Positions 1 through 8,259 of a DNA stretch of 64,000 bases are shown here, piece by piece. Position 1 is the stretch's first letter. Each line of letters begins with the position of its first letter. The notes beneath the pieces were generated by a model, which was given only the letters and a program-made list of their open reading frames with translations, searched no databases and was not told the origin of the DNA. The stretch is from UBA2966 sp965242505. GTDB taxonomy: Bacteria; Pseudomonadota; Alphaproteobacteria; UBA2966. Position numbers and translations under genes: made by a program. The stretch covers positions 1,612,001 through 1,676,000 of the forward strand of contig OZ251449.1 in the NCBI GenBank assembly GCA_965242505.1, written 5' to 3'.

Positions 1-978
1 CCGCCAGAAGAGATGCTCCGGCCAGCTTCCGTCGGGCCGTTGCCGGCGCAGGATCCGCTCGAGCGTGGCCCACAGGTCCTCACCCTCCGGCGCGGCCCCG
101 AGGAGGCGCAGGGCGGAGAGGGCGCGCGCGGTGCGCAGCGTATCGCCGTAGCCGCCGTCCGCCCCGCGCCGGGCCCGGATCCGGTCCGCGAGCGGGACCC
201 CGAGGTCCCGGAACGCGGGCGCGCCCCGATCGCGGGCGCGGGCGACGGCGTCGTAGAGGTCCAGGACGTCGGGATAGTAATGGGAGCTCCCCTCGCCGCT
301 CCCTTCCCGGACCAGACCGGCGAGCCACTCCGCCGCCCGCGCGCCCGACGCGTCGCGACCCTGAAAGGCGAGGTAACCGACGACGTTGGCGTTCACCACG
401 CTGTCCACGTCCATGGCGTTGGCGTCGGTGGGCGGGGTCAGCCAGGTCCTGAACCTGCCCCGGTCGTCCCGCGCCGCCGACGGATACCCGACGTTCCTGG
501 CGAACAACACCCACGGGTGCCGCGGAATCGCCATGGAGCAGACGCTGAGACTGTCGAGATCGTTCGGGAGATGCGGCCAGTAACGCCACACGCCCGGATA
601 GCTCATGGACTGGACGATGAACTCCCCCGACCGGTCGCGGATGGCCGCGGACCTGGGGTCGTCGCAGACCGCCAGGGTGAGCGCGCCGAGGGCGGCGACG
701 AAGGGAGCCTGCTCCTCCCTCGCGGGTCCGTCGAGCTCCAGGTTGTCGTAACACCGCGAAGTCCAGGCCCCGTCGGGACGGATGGCGGCCTCGAGAAAGG
801 CGAGGCCCCGGTCCACGGCGTCGCGCGCCGCCTCCCGGAGCCGCGACGGGACCGGGACGGCGCGGCCGCCATCCGGCGAGGGTTCGCCTACAAATGGTCC
901 GGATGCTTCGCGCATGACGACGGGGATATCCGCTTCGCGCTCGGGACGTCGAAAGCGCGATACTACCCGCTTATCCAT
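1..978 (-). CDS. Terpene-cyclase-like toroid protein (prenyltransferase/squalene oxidase repeats), 3' end cut off by window
   Basis: The frame is open from an ATG at 978 to the window edge (326 residues seen). Translation shows helix-repeat motifs typical of squalene/hopene-cyclase-type alpha/alpha toroids: a QW-like segment near residues 56-73 (FLEAAIRPDGAWTS), another near 275-300 (GADGGYGDTLRTARAL) and RPDGSWPEH near 314-322. A degenerate class II cyclase DxDD-like segment, PNDLDSLS, lies near residues 138-145. Ala/Arg-rich translations in other frames are shadows. It is transcribed away from the adjacent HlyD-ABC exporter genes, so it may belong to the peptide locus. Substrate and reaction are unknown; without a full DxDD it may not be a genuine cyclase. 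The start is uncertain; residue 22 (Met) is an alternative. Confidence 0.75.
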   Translation of the reverse strand, partial: MDKRVVSRFRRPEREADIPVVMREASGPFVGEPSPDGGRAVPVPSRLREAARDAVDRGLAFLEAAIRPDGAWTSRCYDNLELDGPAREEQAPFVAALGALTLAVCDDPRSAAIRDRSGEFIVQSMSYPGVWRYWPHLPNDLDSLSVCSMAIPRHPWVLFARNVGYPSAARDDRGRFRTWLTPPTDANAMDVDSVVNANVVGYLAFQGRDASGARAAEWLAGLVREGSGEGSSHYYPDVLDLYDAVARARDRGAPAFRDLGVPLADRIRARRGADGGYGDTLRTARALSALRLLGAAPEGEDLWATLERILRRQRPDGSWPEHLFWR

Positions 979-1029
979 GAAAGTCATCCAGAGAACGGGG
1001 ACGCCGCAGGGCCCGTTCGCGCTCTTCCC

Positions 1030-1130
1030 CCCTGGCGCGACCCCCACCCCGACCCTCCCCCTGCCAGGGAGAGGGAGCCGTTATCTCTCCTCCCCCCTGA
1101 CAGGGGGGAGGTCGGGAGGGGGGTCCGGAC
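1030..1130. repeat. GC-rich hairpin repeat pair (REP-like)
   Basis: Within the 344-base gap 979-1322. It has two imperfect palindromes, one built on CCTCCCCCTGCCAGGGAGAGG and one on CCTCCCCCCTGACAGGGGGG, with the flanks CCCCACCCCGACCCTCC and GGTCGGGAGGGGGG. The same two units recur at least ten times in the window, nearly always between genes. The rest of the gap (1131-1322) holds the presumed promoter of the exporter operon; a TTGACG at about 1295 and a GGGAGG at about 1308 are visible, but I see no convincing -10. Confidence 0.8.
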
Positions 1131-1322
1131 GCAACGCCGCGACGCCGCGAAACCCTCGATCCCCGCCGGTACGAGAAATACGCTGAACGGCCGTGAACGG
1201 GTATATACTGTCCCGCCTGTCCGCGGGACCGATCCAGCGACGAAAATTCCGGCGGCGTCCCGGTTCGGGATACTTCAAACCGCCGCCAGAGGCATTGACG
1301 GGAAGTCGGGAGGCGTCGCGCT

Positions 1323-2231
1323 TTGTTGTTCCATAACAAGGTATTCAGGCAGGAGGCCGTGGCGCGCCGGTCGCGCGCGGAACCCCTCGACGACCGCCTC
1401 CAGGTCACGGCGCCCCACGAATGGATGGCGCTGGCCGGCCTCGGCCTGTCGTTTCTCGCGTTCCTCTCCTGGGGGGCGTTCGGGAGCGTGGAGCGGGGCC
1501 TCTCGGTCGAGGCCGTGCTGGTCGCGCCGGGCGAGCGCCACGCCGTGGTCTCCCCCACGTCCGGCAACGTCATCGAGATCATGGCCGAGATCGGGGACGT
1601 CCTGGAAACGGGACAGACGATCGCGCGGGTGCGTCCGCCGGAAGCGGAGCGCCAGGCCCGAATCGCGCGGAGGATCGTGGGCGCGGTCGAGGACCGGATG
1701 CGCCACGCCGGGGACGCCGCCGCCGCGGTCCAGGAAGCGCTGCTCGCGGCGGCGCGCATGGAGCTTGGAGAGATCGAGGTCCACGCCAGGGAATCGATCG
1801 TCGCCCCGCACGGAGGAAAGCTCGTGGCGCACCGTCTGGCTCCGGGCCGGCCCGTCGGCGTCGGGGAGACGGTCGCCCGGATCCGGGGCGCGTCCGAGGA
1901 CGCCTGGCAGGCGCTGGCTTTCGTATCGCCGGAAGACGCCGGGAAGCTCACGGCGGGCATGGACGCGGAGGTGCTCGTGGCGCTGCCCGAACGGTCGGGC
2001 CCGAGCGCGCTGGAAGCCCGCGTGCTGGAGGTGTCCCCCCGGCCCGTCGCCGCTCCCGAATGGCTCGCCGACCTCGGTCTTTCGACGCCCGTCCCCGCGC
2101 ACCTGCTGCGGCTGGTCCTGAACGGACCGTCGCGTCCGTCGCTCGCCGACGGCGCCGGCGCGCGCGCGCGGGTCGTGTTGGGGGAGCAGTCCCCCGCGGC
2201 CCTGCTGCTGGCGAGCGGGGACGTCCGATGA
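1323..2231 (+). CDS. NHLM-type HlyD-like membrane fusion protein (RiPP exporter adaptor)
   Basis: 302 residues. The start is TTG at 1323, with GGGAGG about ten bases upstream; a second TTG follows at 1326. A short cytoplasmic N-terminus is followed by one membrane segment at about residues 35-55 and a periplasmic biotinyl/lipoyl-like fold: GERHAVVSPTSGNVIEIM, then after a short helical segment SIVAPHGGKLVAHRLAPGR. This is the adaptor that links an inner-membrane peptide exporter to the outer envelope in NHLM bacteriocin systems. From memory such adaptors are usually about 400 residues; this one is shorter, mainly because the coiled-coil hairpin is small. It is followed after 16 bases by the C39-ABC exporter and is probably co-transcribed with both ABC genes. 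Confidence 0.85.
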   Translation: MLFHNKVFRQEAVARRSRAEPLDDRLQVTAPHEWMALAGLGLSFLAFLSWGAFGSVERGLSVEAVLVAPGERHAVVSPTSGNVIEIMAEIGDVLETGQTIARVRPPEAERQARIARRIVGAVEDRMRHAGDAAAAVQEALLAAARMELGEIEVHARESIVAPHGGKLVAHRLAPGRPVGVGETVARIRGASEDAWQALAFVSPEDAGKLTAGMDAEVLVALPERSGPSALEARVLEVSPRPVAAPEWLADLGLSTPVPAHLLRLVLNGPSRPSLADGAGARARVVLGEQSPAALLLASGDVR

Positions 2232-2247
2232 CCGCCGCGGCGAGGCC

Positions 2248-4479
2248 ATGACCCATCGATCCGGACTGGACGAGGCGCTGAAACGGGTGCGTGTGTCCCG
2301 CGAGGCCCCCTCGCGGCGCCGGACGCGCACCCCCGTGCTGCTGCAGCTCACCCAGACCGAGTGCGGGGCCGCGTGCCTCGGGATCGTGCTCGCGCATTTC
2401 GGGCGCTGGGTTTCGATCGAGGAACTGCGGGAGACGTGCTCGGTCGGCCGGGACGGATGCAACGCGGCCGACATCGTCCGCGCGGCGCACCGGTACGGTC
2501 TCGAGACGGAAGGCTGGCGCAAGCAGCCGAGAGAGCTCCGGAGCATGGCCCCGCCGATGATCCTCTTCTGGGAGTTCGAGCACTTCGTCGTTCTCGAGGG
2601 GTTCGGCAAGGGGCGCTTCCTGATCAACGACCCGGCCAACGGCCACCGGACGGTCGGCGAGGAGGAGTTCGACCGGGCGTTCACGGGAGTGACGCTGACC
2701 TTCCGGCCGGGTCCCGATTTCCGGCCGGGCGGCGTCCGCCCCGGCCTCGCGCACCGGATCCTGCCGTGGCTGCGCGACGTCAAGAAACCGCTCGCGTTCG
2801 CGATGTGTTGCGGGCTGCTCCTGGCCCTGCCCGCCCTGGCCCTGCCCGCCCTGGCGGGCCTGTTCGTGGATTTCGCGCTTTCCGGGCGCGAACCGTCCTG
2901 GAGCGGGGCGCTGATCGGGATCCTCCTCGTCGCCGCAGGCCTGCTCTACCTCCTCACCTGGCTCCGGGAACGCTGTCTCAGGCGGCTCTCCGTGCGCCTC
3001 TCCGTCGATCACGCCGAGCGTTTCATGACCCGGCTGCTCCGGCTGCCCATGCGGTTCTTCTCGCAGCGCTTCGCCGGCGATCTGACGTCCCGGATACAGC
3101 TTCTCGACACGGTCTCCAGCATCGCGACGGCGCACTTCGTCGGCATTCTGATCGAGCTCGTCACCAGCGTGGCGTTTCTCGGACTCATGCTGGCGTACGA
3201 CCCGTTGCTCTGCGCCCTGGTCGTCGGGCTGGGCGCGCTCGGCGCCGCGGCCATGCGCGTTCTGGCGCGGGCGCGCGTGGACGAAAACCGCAGGCTCAGG
3301 CGCGAGCAGGGAATGCTCTACGGGATCGGGATGTTCGGCCTCGGCAAGATCGACACCTTGCAGGCGACCGCGGCCGAGGACGAGTTCTTCTCGCGCTGGA
3401 CGGGCTACCAGGCGCGGGAGCTGCTCGCCCGGCAAAGGTTCGCCGAGCTCGGCTACGCGAACGCGGCCCTGCCGGCGCTGCTCCTGATCATCGGCAACGC
3501 GGCGGTGCTCGGCCTCGGCGGCTGGCGGGTGATGTCCGGCGACATGACCCTCGGGATGCTGACGGCGTTCTACATGGCGTCGGTGAACTTCATGCAGCCG
3601 ATCGGACGCTTCATCCAGTTCGCCGACATGTTCCAGATTCTGGAGGCCGACCTCCAGCGTCTCGACGACGTGTTCGACGCGCCCGAGGATCGCGACTTCG
3701 AACCCGCTCCCGGCGCCTCCGAAGACCGGATCTCGACCTTCGCCGGACGGCTGCGGCTGAAAGGCCGGATCGAGCTGCGCGACGTCACCTTCGGCTACCA
3801 GGACAATCGCGAGCCCCTGCTCGAGGATTTCAACCTGACCATCGAGCCCGGCCAGCGCGTGGCGATCGTCGGCCCCAGCGGGTCGGGCAAGTCGACGCTT
3901 TCGGCGCTGGTGGCCGGCGTCCACCAGCCGTGGTCGGGGGAGATCCTGATCGACGGACATCCGCGCGGCGCGATTCCGCGCGAGCTGCTGCACAGTTCGG
4001 TTTCCCTCGTCGACCAGCACATCTTCCTGTTCGCGGACACGGTGCGCGAGAACCTGACCATGTGGATCCCGGAAGTGCCGGACCAGATACTGGTGGCGGC
4101 CGCGCGGGACGCGACCATCCACGAGGAGATCGTCTCCCGGCCGCTCGGGTACGACGCCCCGGTCGACGAGGGAGGGCGCAACTTCAGCGGCGGCCAGAGG
4201 CAGCGGCTGGAGATCGCGCGCGCGCTCGTCAACAATCCGTCGGTGCTGATCCTGGACGAGGCAACCTGTTCCCTCGACACGATCACCGAGGTCCGGATCG
4301 ACGACGCCCTGCGGCGCCGGGGATGCACCTGCCTCATCGTGGCCCATCGGCTGAGCACCATCCGCGACTGCGACCTGATCGTGGTCCTCGACGGGGGGCG
4401 CGAGGCGCAGCGGGGCTCCCATCAGGAACTGATGCAGGATGCCGACGGGCTGTACCGCCAGCTCGTGGAAGCGAACTGA
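2248..4479 (+). CDS. NHLM-type peptidase/permease/ATP-binding ABC exporter (C39 leader peptidase)
   Basis: 743 residues. The N-terminal C39 cysteine peptidase domain (about residues 30-155) carries the oxyanion Gln and catalytic Cys in QTECGAAC (Cys39), His112 in FEHFVVLEG and Asp128 in INDPANG, so it looks active. An ABC exporter membrane domain (about 165-470) follows. The nucleotide-binding domain (about 505-740) has Walker A GPSGSGKST near 541-549, the signature FSGGQRQRLEIA near 645, Walker B VLILDEAT and the H-loop AHRLST. The family cleaves double-glycine leaders while exporting the core peptide. The four precursors at 9.4-11 kb all end their leader in GG, matching this specificity. 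It is placed directly between the adaptor and the second ABC protein. Confidence 0.93.
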   Translation: MTHRSGLDEALKRVRVSREAPSRRRTRTPVLLQLTQTECGAACLGIVLAHFGRWVSIEELRETCSVGRDGCNAADIVRAAHRYGLETEGWRKQPRELRSMAPPMILFWEFEHFVVLEGFGKGRFLINDPANGHRTVGEEEFDRAFTGVTLTFRPGPDFRPGGVRPGLAHRILPWLRDVKKPLAFAMCCGLLLALPALALPALAGLFVDFALSGREPSWSGALIGILLVAAGLLYLLTWLRERCLRRLSVRLSVDHAERFMTRLLRLPMRFFSQRFAGDLTSRIQLLDTVSSIATAHFVGILIELVTSVAFLGLMLAYDPLLCALVVGLGALGAAAMRVLARARVDENRRLRREQGMLYGIGMFGLGKIDTLQATAAEDEFFSRWTGYQARELLARQRFAELGYANAALPALLLIIGNAAVLGLGGWRVMSGDMTLGMLTAFYMASVNFMQPIGRFIQFADMFQILEADLQRLDDVFDAPEDRDFEPAPGASEDRISTFAGRLRLKGRIELRDVTFGYQDNREPLLEDFNLTIEPGQRVAIVGPSGSGKSTLSALVAGVHQPWSGEILIDGHPRGAIPRELLHSSVSLVDQHIFLFADTVRENLTMWIPEVPDQILVAAARDATIHEEIVSRPLGYDAPVDEGGRNFSGGQRQRLEIARALVNNPSVLILDEATCSLDTITEVRIDDALRRRGCTCLIVAHRLSTIRDCDLIVVLDGGREAQRGSHQELMQDADGLYRQLVEAN

Positions 4480-4502
4480 ACGGGCCGCGCGGAGCGAGGG
4501 AC

Positions 4503-7415
4503 GTGGAAGAGCGGGAACTGGACGGGATCGGGCGGATCGCGCTCTCGCAGGGCGAGGCGTTCGTCGGCGGCGGCAACCGGCCCATTTTCCTGTCCGATCC
4601 CGAGGCGGTGTGGTACGTCGTCGAAGGCGCCGTCGACGTGTTCATCGCCTTGAAGTCCGGAGACGAGGCTCACTCGGACTTCAAGCAACTCCTGCGCGCC
4701 GAGGCCGGGCGACTCGTCTTCGGCGTCGGCGGGGGGGAGGACAACTCCCTTTCGACGTACATCGCCAAGGGACTTCCCGACACCGAGCTCCGACTCGTCC
4801 CCCGGACGGCGTTCGCCGGACCCGAGGTCGCCGAATTGCTGACCGGGCAGGTCGATTCCTGGATCGTCGATTTCGCCGCCACGGTCGCCCGGGAGGTGAC
4901 GCCGCGCCCGCGTCCCGAGCGCTTCCTGGCCGCGGGCAAGGACGTCGGGACCGTGAACGAGAACGTGCTGACGACCCGGCGCGGCGTGGTCTGGGTTTCC
5001 TGCCCGAAGGGGAACGCGACCTTCCTCGACACCGGCGAGCCGACGGGCGACGGTCCCGGCTTCATCCCCGTCACGCCCGACAGCTGGATAAGGCTGTTCC
5101 ACCCCTCCCGGCTGGTCGTCGCCTCGTCCGAGGCGCTCGAAGCCGACGGCCTCCTGTTTCCCGCCCTGGCCGAGTTCCATCGGCTGGCGCTGTCCGCCGA
5201 GGAGCTCAACAGGAACCTGGCGCTCGTCGACATGGCCAACATGCAACGCGCCCAGGCCCTGCACCGGCGCCGGAGCGAGGAACACGCCCGCCACAACCTG
5301 TTCGGCGTCCTGGATGGCCGCCGCTCCATGGCCGGAAGCGACGACTCGGCGCTGCTGAACGCCCTCGAGCCGGTCGGCCGCCACGAGGGAATCCGGTTCC
5401 GCTCTCCGCCTCGCCGGAGAGGAATGGACGAAGGGGATCCTGACCTGGCGGAGATCCAGCGCGTATCGGGAGTTCGCGGGCGCAAGATCAGGCTCGACGA
5501 CGAAGACCGGTGGTGGCTCGGCGACAGCGGGGCGCTTCTGGCGTTCCGCCGGGGATCCGGGAGTCCGGTGGCGCTGGTCCCGGGCATGTCGGGGCGTTAC
5601 CGCGCGCTCGACCCGGCGACGGGCCGTTCGGAGCGGGTCGACGCCCGTCTGGCTCGCGACCTCGCTCCCGAAGCGCACTTCTTCTACCGCGCGCTGCCGC
5701 GGGACGGAGCGGCCCGCGCGGGCGCCCTGTTCCGCTTCGCCTTCCGCGGGCTCGGGGGCGCCCTCGCGCGCTTCGCCCTCGCCGGGCTGCTCGCCGGCCT
5801 CCTGATGCTGGCGCCGTCCATCCTGTTCGGCGCGCTCGCGGACCGCGTGATCCCGGGCGGGTCCGGCTGGCAGCTGCTGGAATTGTCCCTGTCCCTGGTC
5901 CTGCTGGCGATCCTCACGGCGTTCCTCCAGGTTCTCCAGGGAACGGCCCTGATGCGGCTGGAGGCTCTCGCGGCCGCACGCGTCGGCGCGGCGCTCTGGG
6001 ACCGGATGCTCGGCCTGCCGTGGTGGTTCTTCCGCCGTTTCTCCTCCGGCGATCTGGCCATGCGCGCCATGGCCTTCCAGGGACTGCGCGATCAGGTCTC
6101 GGGCGTGGTCGGCGGCGCCCTGCTGTCGGTGATCTTCCTCCTGCCCACGTTCGTCCTGCTGTTCCTCTACGACGCCGCGATCGGTTGGCTGGGACTGGCG
6201 CTGGGCCTTTTCTCCCTCGGGACGACGTCGGTCATCGGCATTCTCCAGCTGTCCCATCACCGGCGCCTGTTCGCGGTCTCGCGGCGTCTGGCGGGAACGC
6301 TGCTGCAATTGCTGAACGGCATCGGCAAGCTGCGCTCGACCGGGTCGGAGGGGATCGGGTTCGCCATGTGGGCGAAGGGGTATCGGGAACAGAAACAGAC
6401 CGAGATGCGGCTTGGCAGGCTGAACGAGCATCTGATCGCCTTCATCGCCGCGGTCCCCGCGCTGGCCGCGGCGGCGGTGTTCGCGGTCGCGATGCGCGAC
6501 GGCGGCGCGACCCTTCCGACGGGGGACTTCCTCACCGTCTACGCGGCCCTCATGATGTTCTACGCGGCGCTGGCCCGGCTCGGCGGCTCGTTCTCCGCCA
6601 TCGCCGCCATCGTGCCGGCGTACGAGCAGGCGACCCCGATCCTGGAGGCGACGCCGGAAACCGGCCTCGAAGGCGAACCGCCGCCGGAGCTCGAGGGCGA
6701 CGTCCACATCGATCACGTGAGCTTCCGCTACACCGAGGACGGCCCCCTCGTCCTCCGGGACGTCTCGATCCACGCCCGCGCGGGCGAGTTCGTGGCCATC
6801 GTCGGGGAGTCCGGGGCGGGCAAGAGCACCCTGTTCCGGCTCGCGCTCGGACTCGAGGCGCCGTTGTCGGGGGCCGTCTACTACGACGGACGCGATCTCG
6901 GACGCCTCAACAAACGAGCGGTGCGCAGCAGGATCGGCATGGTGGTGCAGGACGCGTCGATGCGGCCCGGGACCGTGCTCGAGAACATCATCGGACTCTC
7001 CGGGGACTTCACCGAGGAAGACGCCTGGCGAGCCGCCCGCCTCGCCGCCATCGACGAAGACATCGCCGCCATGCCGATGGGAATGCAGACGGTCGCCGGC
7101 GACAGTTCGTCGCTGTTCTCGGGCGGGCAGATCCAGCGGATCATGCTGGCGGCGGCGCTGCTCCGGGACCCCAGCGTCCTGTTCCTGGACGAGGCCACCA
7201 ACTGGCTCGACAACAGGAGCCAGGCGCGGGTGATGGAGAGCGTGGCGGGGCTCGCCATCACCCGGTTCGTGAGCGCGCACCGCCTGTCGACCATCCGGAT
7301 GGCCGACAGCATCCACGTGCTGCGGGACGGCCGGGTGGCCCAGACGGGCGCCTTCGACGAGTTGATGGAAACCGACGGCCCCTTCCGGGATCTGGTGCGC
7401 CGGCAGGTGGCCTGA
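4503..7415 (+). CDS. NHLM-type permease/ATP-binding ABC transporter with N-terminal cyclic-nucleotide-binding-like domain
   Basis: 970 residues from GTG at 4503, chosen because GGAGCGAGGG lies just upstream and the stop of the previous gene is 23 bases away. The reading frame is also open further upstream, through the preceding gene, but that part has no homology sense. The first ~350 residues contain a cupin/cNMP-binding-like region (IFLSDPEAVWYVVEGAVDVF) and a linker; there is no C39 peptidase. A six-helix ABC membrane domain follows, then an ATPase with Walker A GESGAGKST (about 770), signature FSGGQIQRIMLA (about 875), Walker B VLFLDEAT and H-loop SAHRLST. It is the second transporter of NHLM systems and presumably partners the peptidase exporter. 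Confidence 0.9.
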   Translation: MEERELDGIGRIALSQGEAFVGGGNRPIFLSDPEAVWYVVEGAVDVFIALKSGDEAHSDFKQLLRAEAGRLVFGVGGGEDNSLSTYIAKGLPDTELRLVPRTAFAGPEVAELLTGQVDSWIVDFAATVAREVTPRPRPERFLAAGKDVGTVNENVLTTRRGVVWVSCPKGNATFLDTGEPTGDGPGFIPVTPDSWIRLFHPSRLVVASSEALEADGLLFPALAEFHRLALSAEELNRNLALVDMANMQRAQALHRRRSEEHARHNLFGVLDGRRSMAGSDDSALLNALEPVGRHEGIRFRSPPRRRGMDEGDPDLAEIQRVSGVRGRKIRLDDEDRWWLGDSGALLAFRRGSGSPVALVPGMSGRYRALDPATGRSERVDARLARDLAPEAHFFYRALPRDGAARAGALFRFAFRGLGGALARFALAGLLAGLLMLAPSILFGALADRVIPGGSGWQLLELSLSLVLLAILTAFLQVLQGTALMRLEALAAARVGAALWDRMLGLPWWFFRRFSSGDLAMRAMAFQGLRDQVSGVVGGALLSVIFLLPTFVLLFLYDAAIGWLGLALGLFSLGTTSVIGILQLSHHRRLFAVSRRLAGTLLQLLNGIGKLRSTGSEGIGFAMWAKGYREQKQTEMRLGRLNEHLIAFIAAVPALAAAAVFAVAMRDGGATLPTGDFLTVYAALMMFYAALARLGGSFSAIAAIVPAYEQATPILEATPETGLEGEPPPELEGDVHIDHVSFRYTEDGPLVLRDVSIHARAGEFVAIVGESGAGKSTLFRLALGLEAPLSGAVYYDGRDLGRLNKRAVRSRIGMVVQDASMRPGTVLENIIGLSGDFTEEDAWRAARLAAIDEDIAAMPMGMQTVAGDSSSLFSGGQIQRIMLAAALLRDPSVLFLDEATNWLDNRSQARVMESVAGLAITRFVSAHRLSTIRMADSIHVLRDGRVAQTGAFDELMETDGPFRDLVRRQVA

Positions 7416-7571
7416 CGGGGCGGGCCGTACGCTCGAGTCCCGCCGCGATGAACCTCGAGCGGCGGATACCTTCAGCCGCGCTCGCGCCGAATCACGGCTG
7501 GCCTGCCGACGCGTCCGGTTGCGGCCGACGTTGAAGCCGCGCCCGCTTCCCCGTCCACCTCCACGAGTGGG

Positions 7572-7823
7572 CTACCCGATCATACGTCGGTATTCGTCGT
7601 GCGCGCCGATCCACACCCGGATGAAGTCGCTGTCGTCCTCGACGGCAAGGGCTCGGTGAGCAAGGCCGACTCGAGCCGACCAGAACTTGCCGATCTTCTT
7701 GAAGTGAAGCGATGGATGTCGCGGATCCGCCTTGAGCAAGGCAAAGTTCTTCCAGGCCAGATCTTGCGCGTTCTCGGAGAGCTTGGCGAAATTCGACCAG
7801 AACCGACTCGTCGTCCTGTGCAT
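7572..7823 (-). CDS. RelE/ParE-superfamily toxin-like protein
   Basis: 83 residues, ATG at 7823 directly abutting the stop of the upstream gene. The compact basic sequence ending VEDDSDFIRVWIGAHDEYRRMIG, with KIGKFWSARVGLAHRALAV before it, fits the beta-sheet core of RelE/HigB-like mRNA interferases, including the usual 'R..Y/H...' C-terminal pattern. Known members cleave mRNA on the ribosome and are neutralised by the cognate antitoxin. The gene pair sits between the RiPP exporter genes and the precursor cluster, convergent with the exporter operon. A cargo module inserted in the peptide locus is as likely as a functional part of it. Confidence 0.7.
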   Translation of the reverse strand: MHRTTSRFWSNFAKLSENAQDLAWKNFALLKADPRHPSLHFKKIGKFWSARVGLAHRALAVEDDSDFIRVWIGAHDEYRRMIG

Positions 7824-8024
7824 CTACAGTTTCCGAAGTCTCCCTCGATGCTTCTCGCGCGCGGCTTCATCGACCAGGAAGTCCAGCTTGCCGGACGCAG
7901 CGTCTTCCTCGATTTCCCTGTCCCAACGCTCCCAGCTCCTTTCGATGAACCACCGTTGCAAGCGCGCATACTCTTGCGGAGAAAGAGAGACGATCGCCGA
8001 CTGTATCTCTTCCACTCTCGTCAT
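7824..8024 (-). CDS. Small antitoxin-like protein
   Basis: 66 residues from ATG at 8024, chosen because AGGAGG lies eight bases upstream; an in-frame upstream start at 8075 lacks such a site. The sequence begins MTRVEEIQSAIVSLSPQEYA and has a helical, acidic C-terminal half (REIEEDAASGKLDFLVDEAA), the layout of the short antitoxins paired with RelE-like toxins (a 'biased' N-terminal helix plus toxin-wrapping tail). It is immediately followed by the toxin gene with no gap, which suggests translational coupling. Identification rests on the pair, not on a specific family. Confidence 0.65.
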   Translation of the reverse strand: MTRVEEIQSAIVSLSPQEYARLQRWFIERSWERWDREIEEDAASGKLDFLVDEAAREKHRGRLRKL

Positions 8025-8259
8025 CGTGAACGCCTCCTGATTCCCCGCGGCTGGCCGCTTGGCGTTTCGCCGCACGAAATACGGGATTTCCAGGCCGAAA
8101 GCAACGTGTGGCCAAGTCCACCGTCAGTGAGTACAAGCCGACTACAAGCCACACGCGCTGTCCCGGATCCAGCCCCCCGTTCGAGCCGGGGCTGGTGAGA
8201 AATGCGGGTGAGGGGCCGGGAGCCGGGGCGCCCGCCCTCGGCTCCCCGAACCGGGCGGG

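Noticed and set aside
2361..7415. A single 1684-codon open frame through both ABC genes
   Set aside because: Its first ~700 codons are the +1 shadow of the C39-ABC gene (Arg/Pro/Gly-rich, no motifs); only the part from 4503 has ABC transporter sequence.
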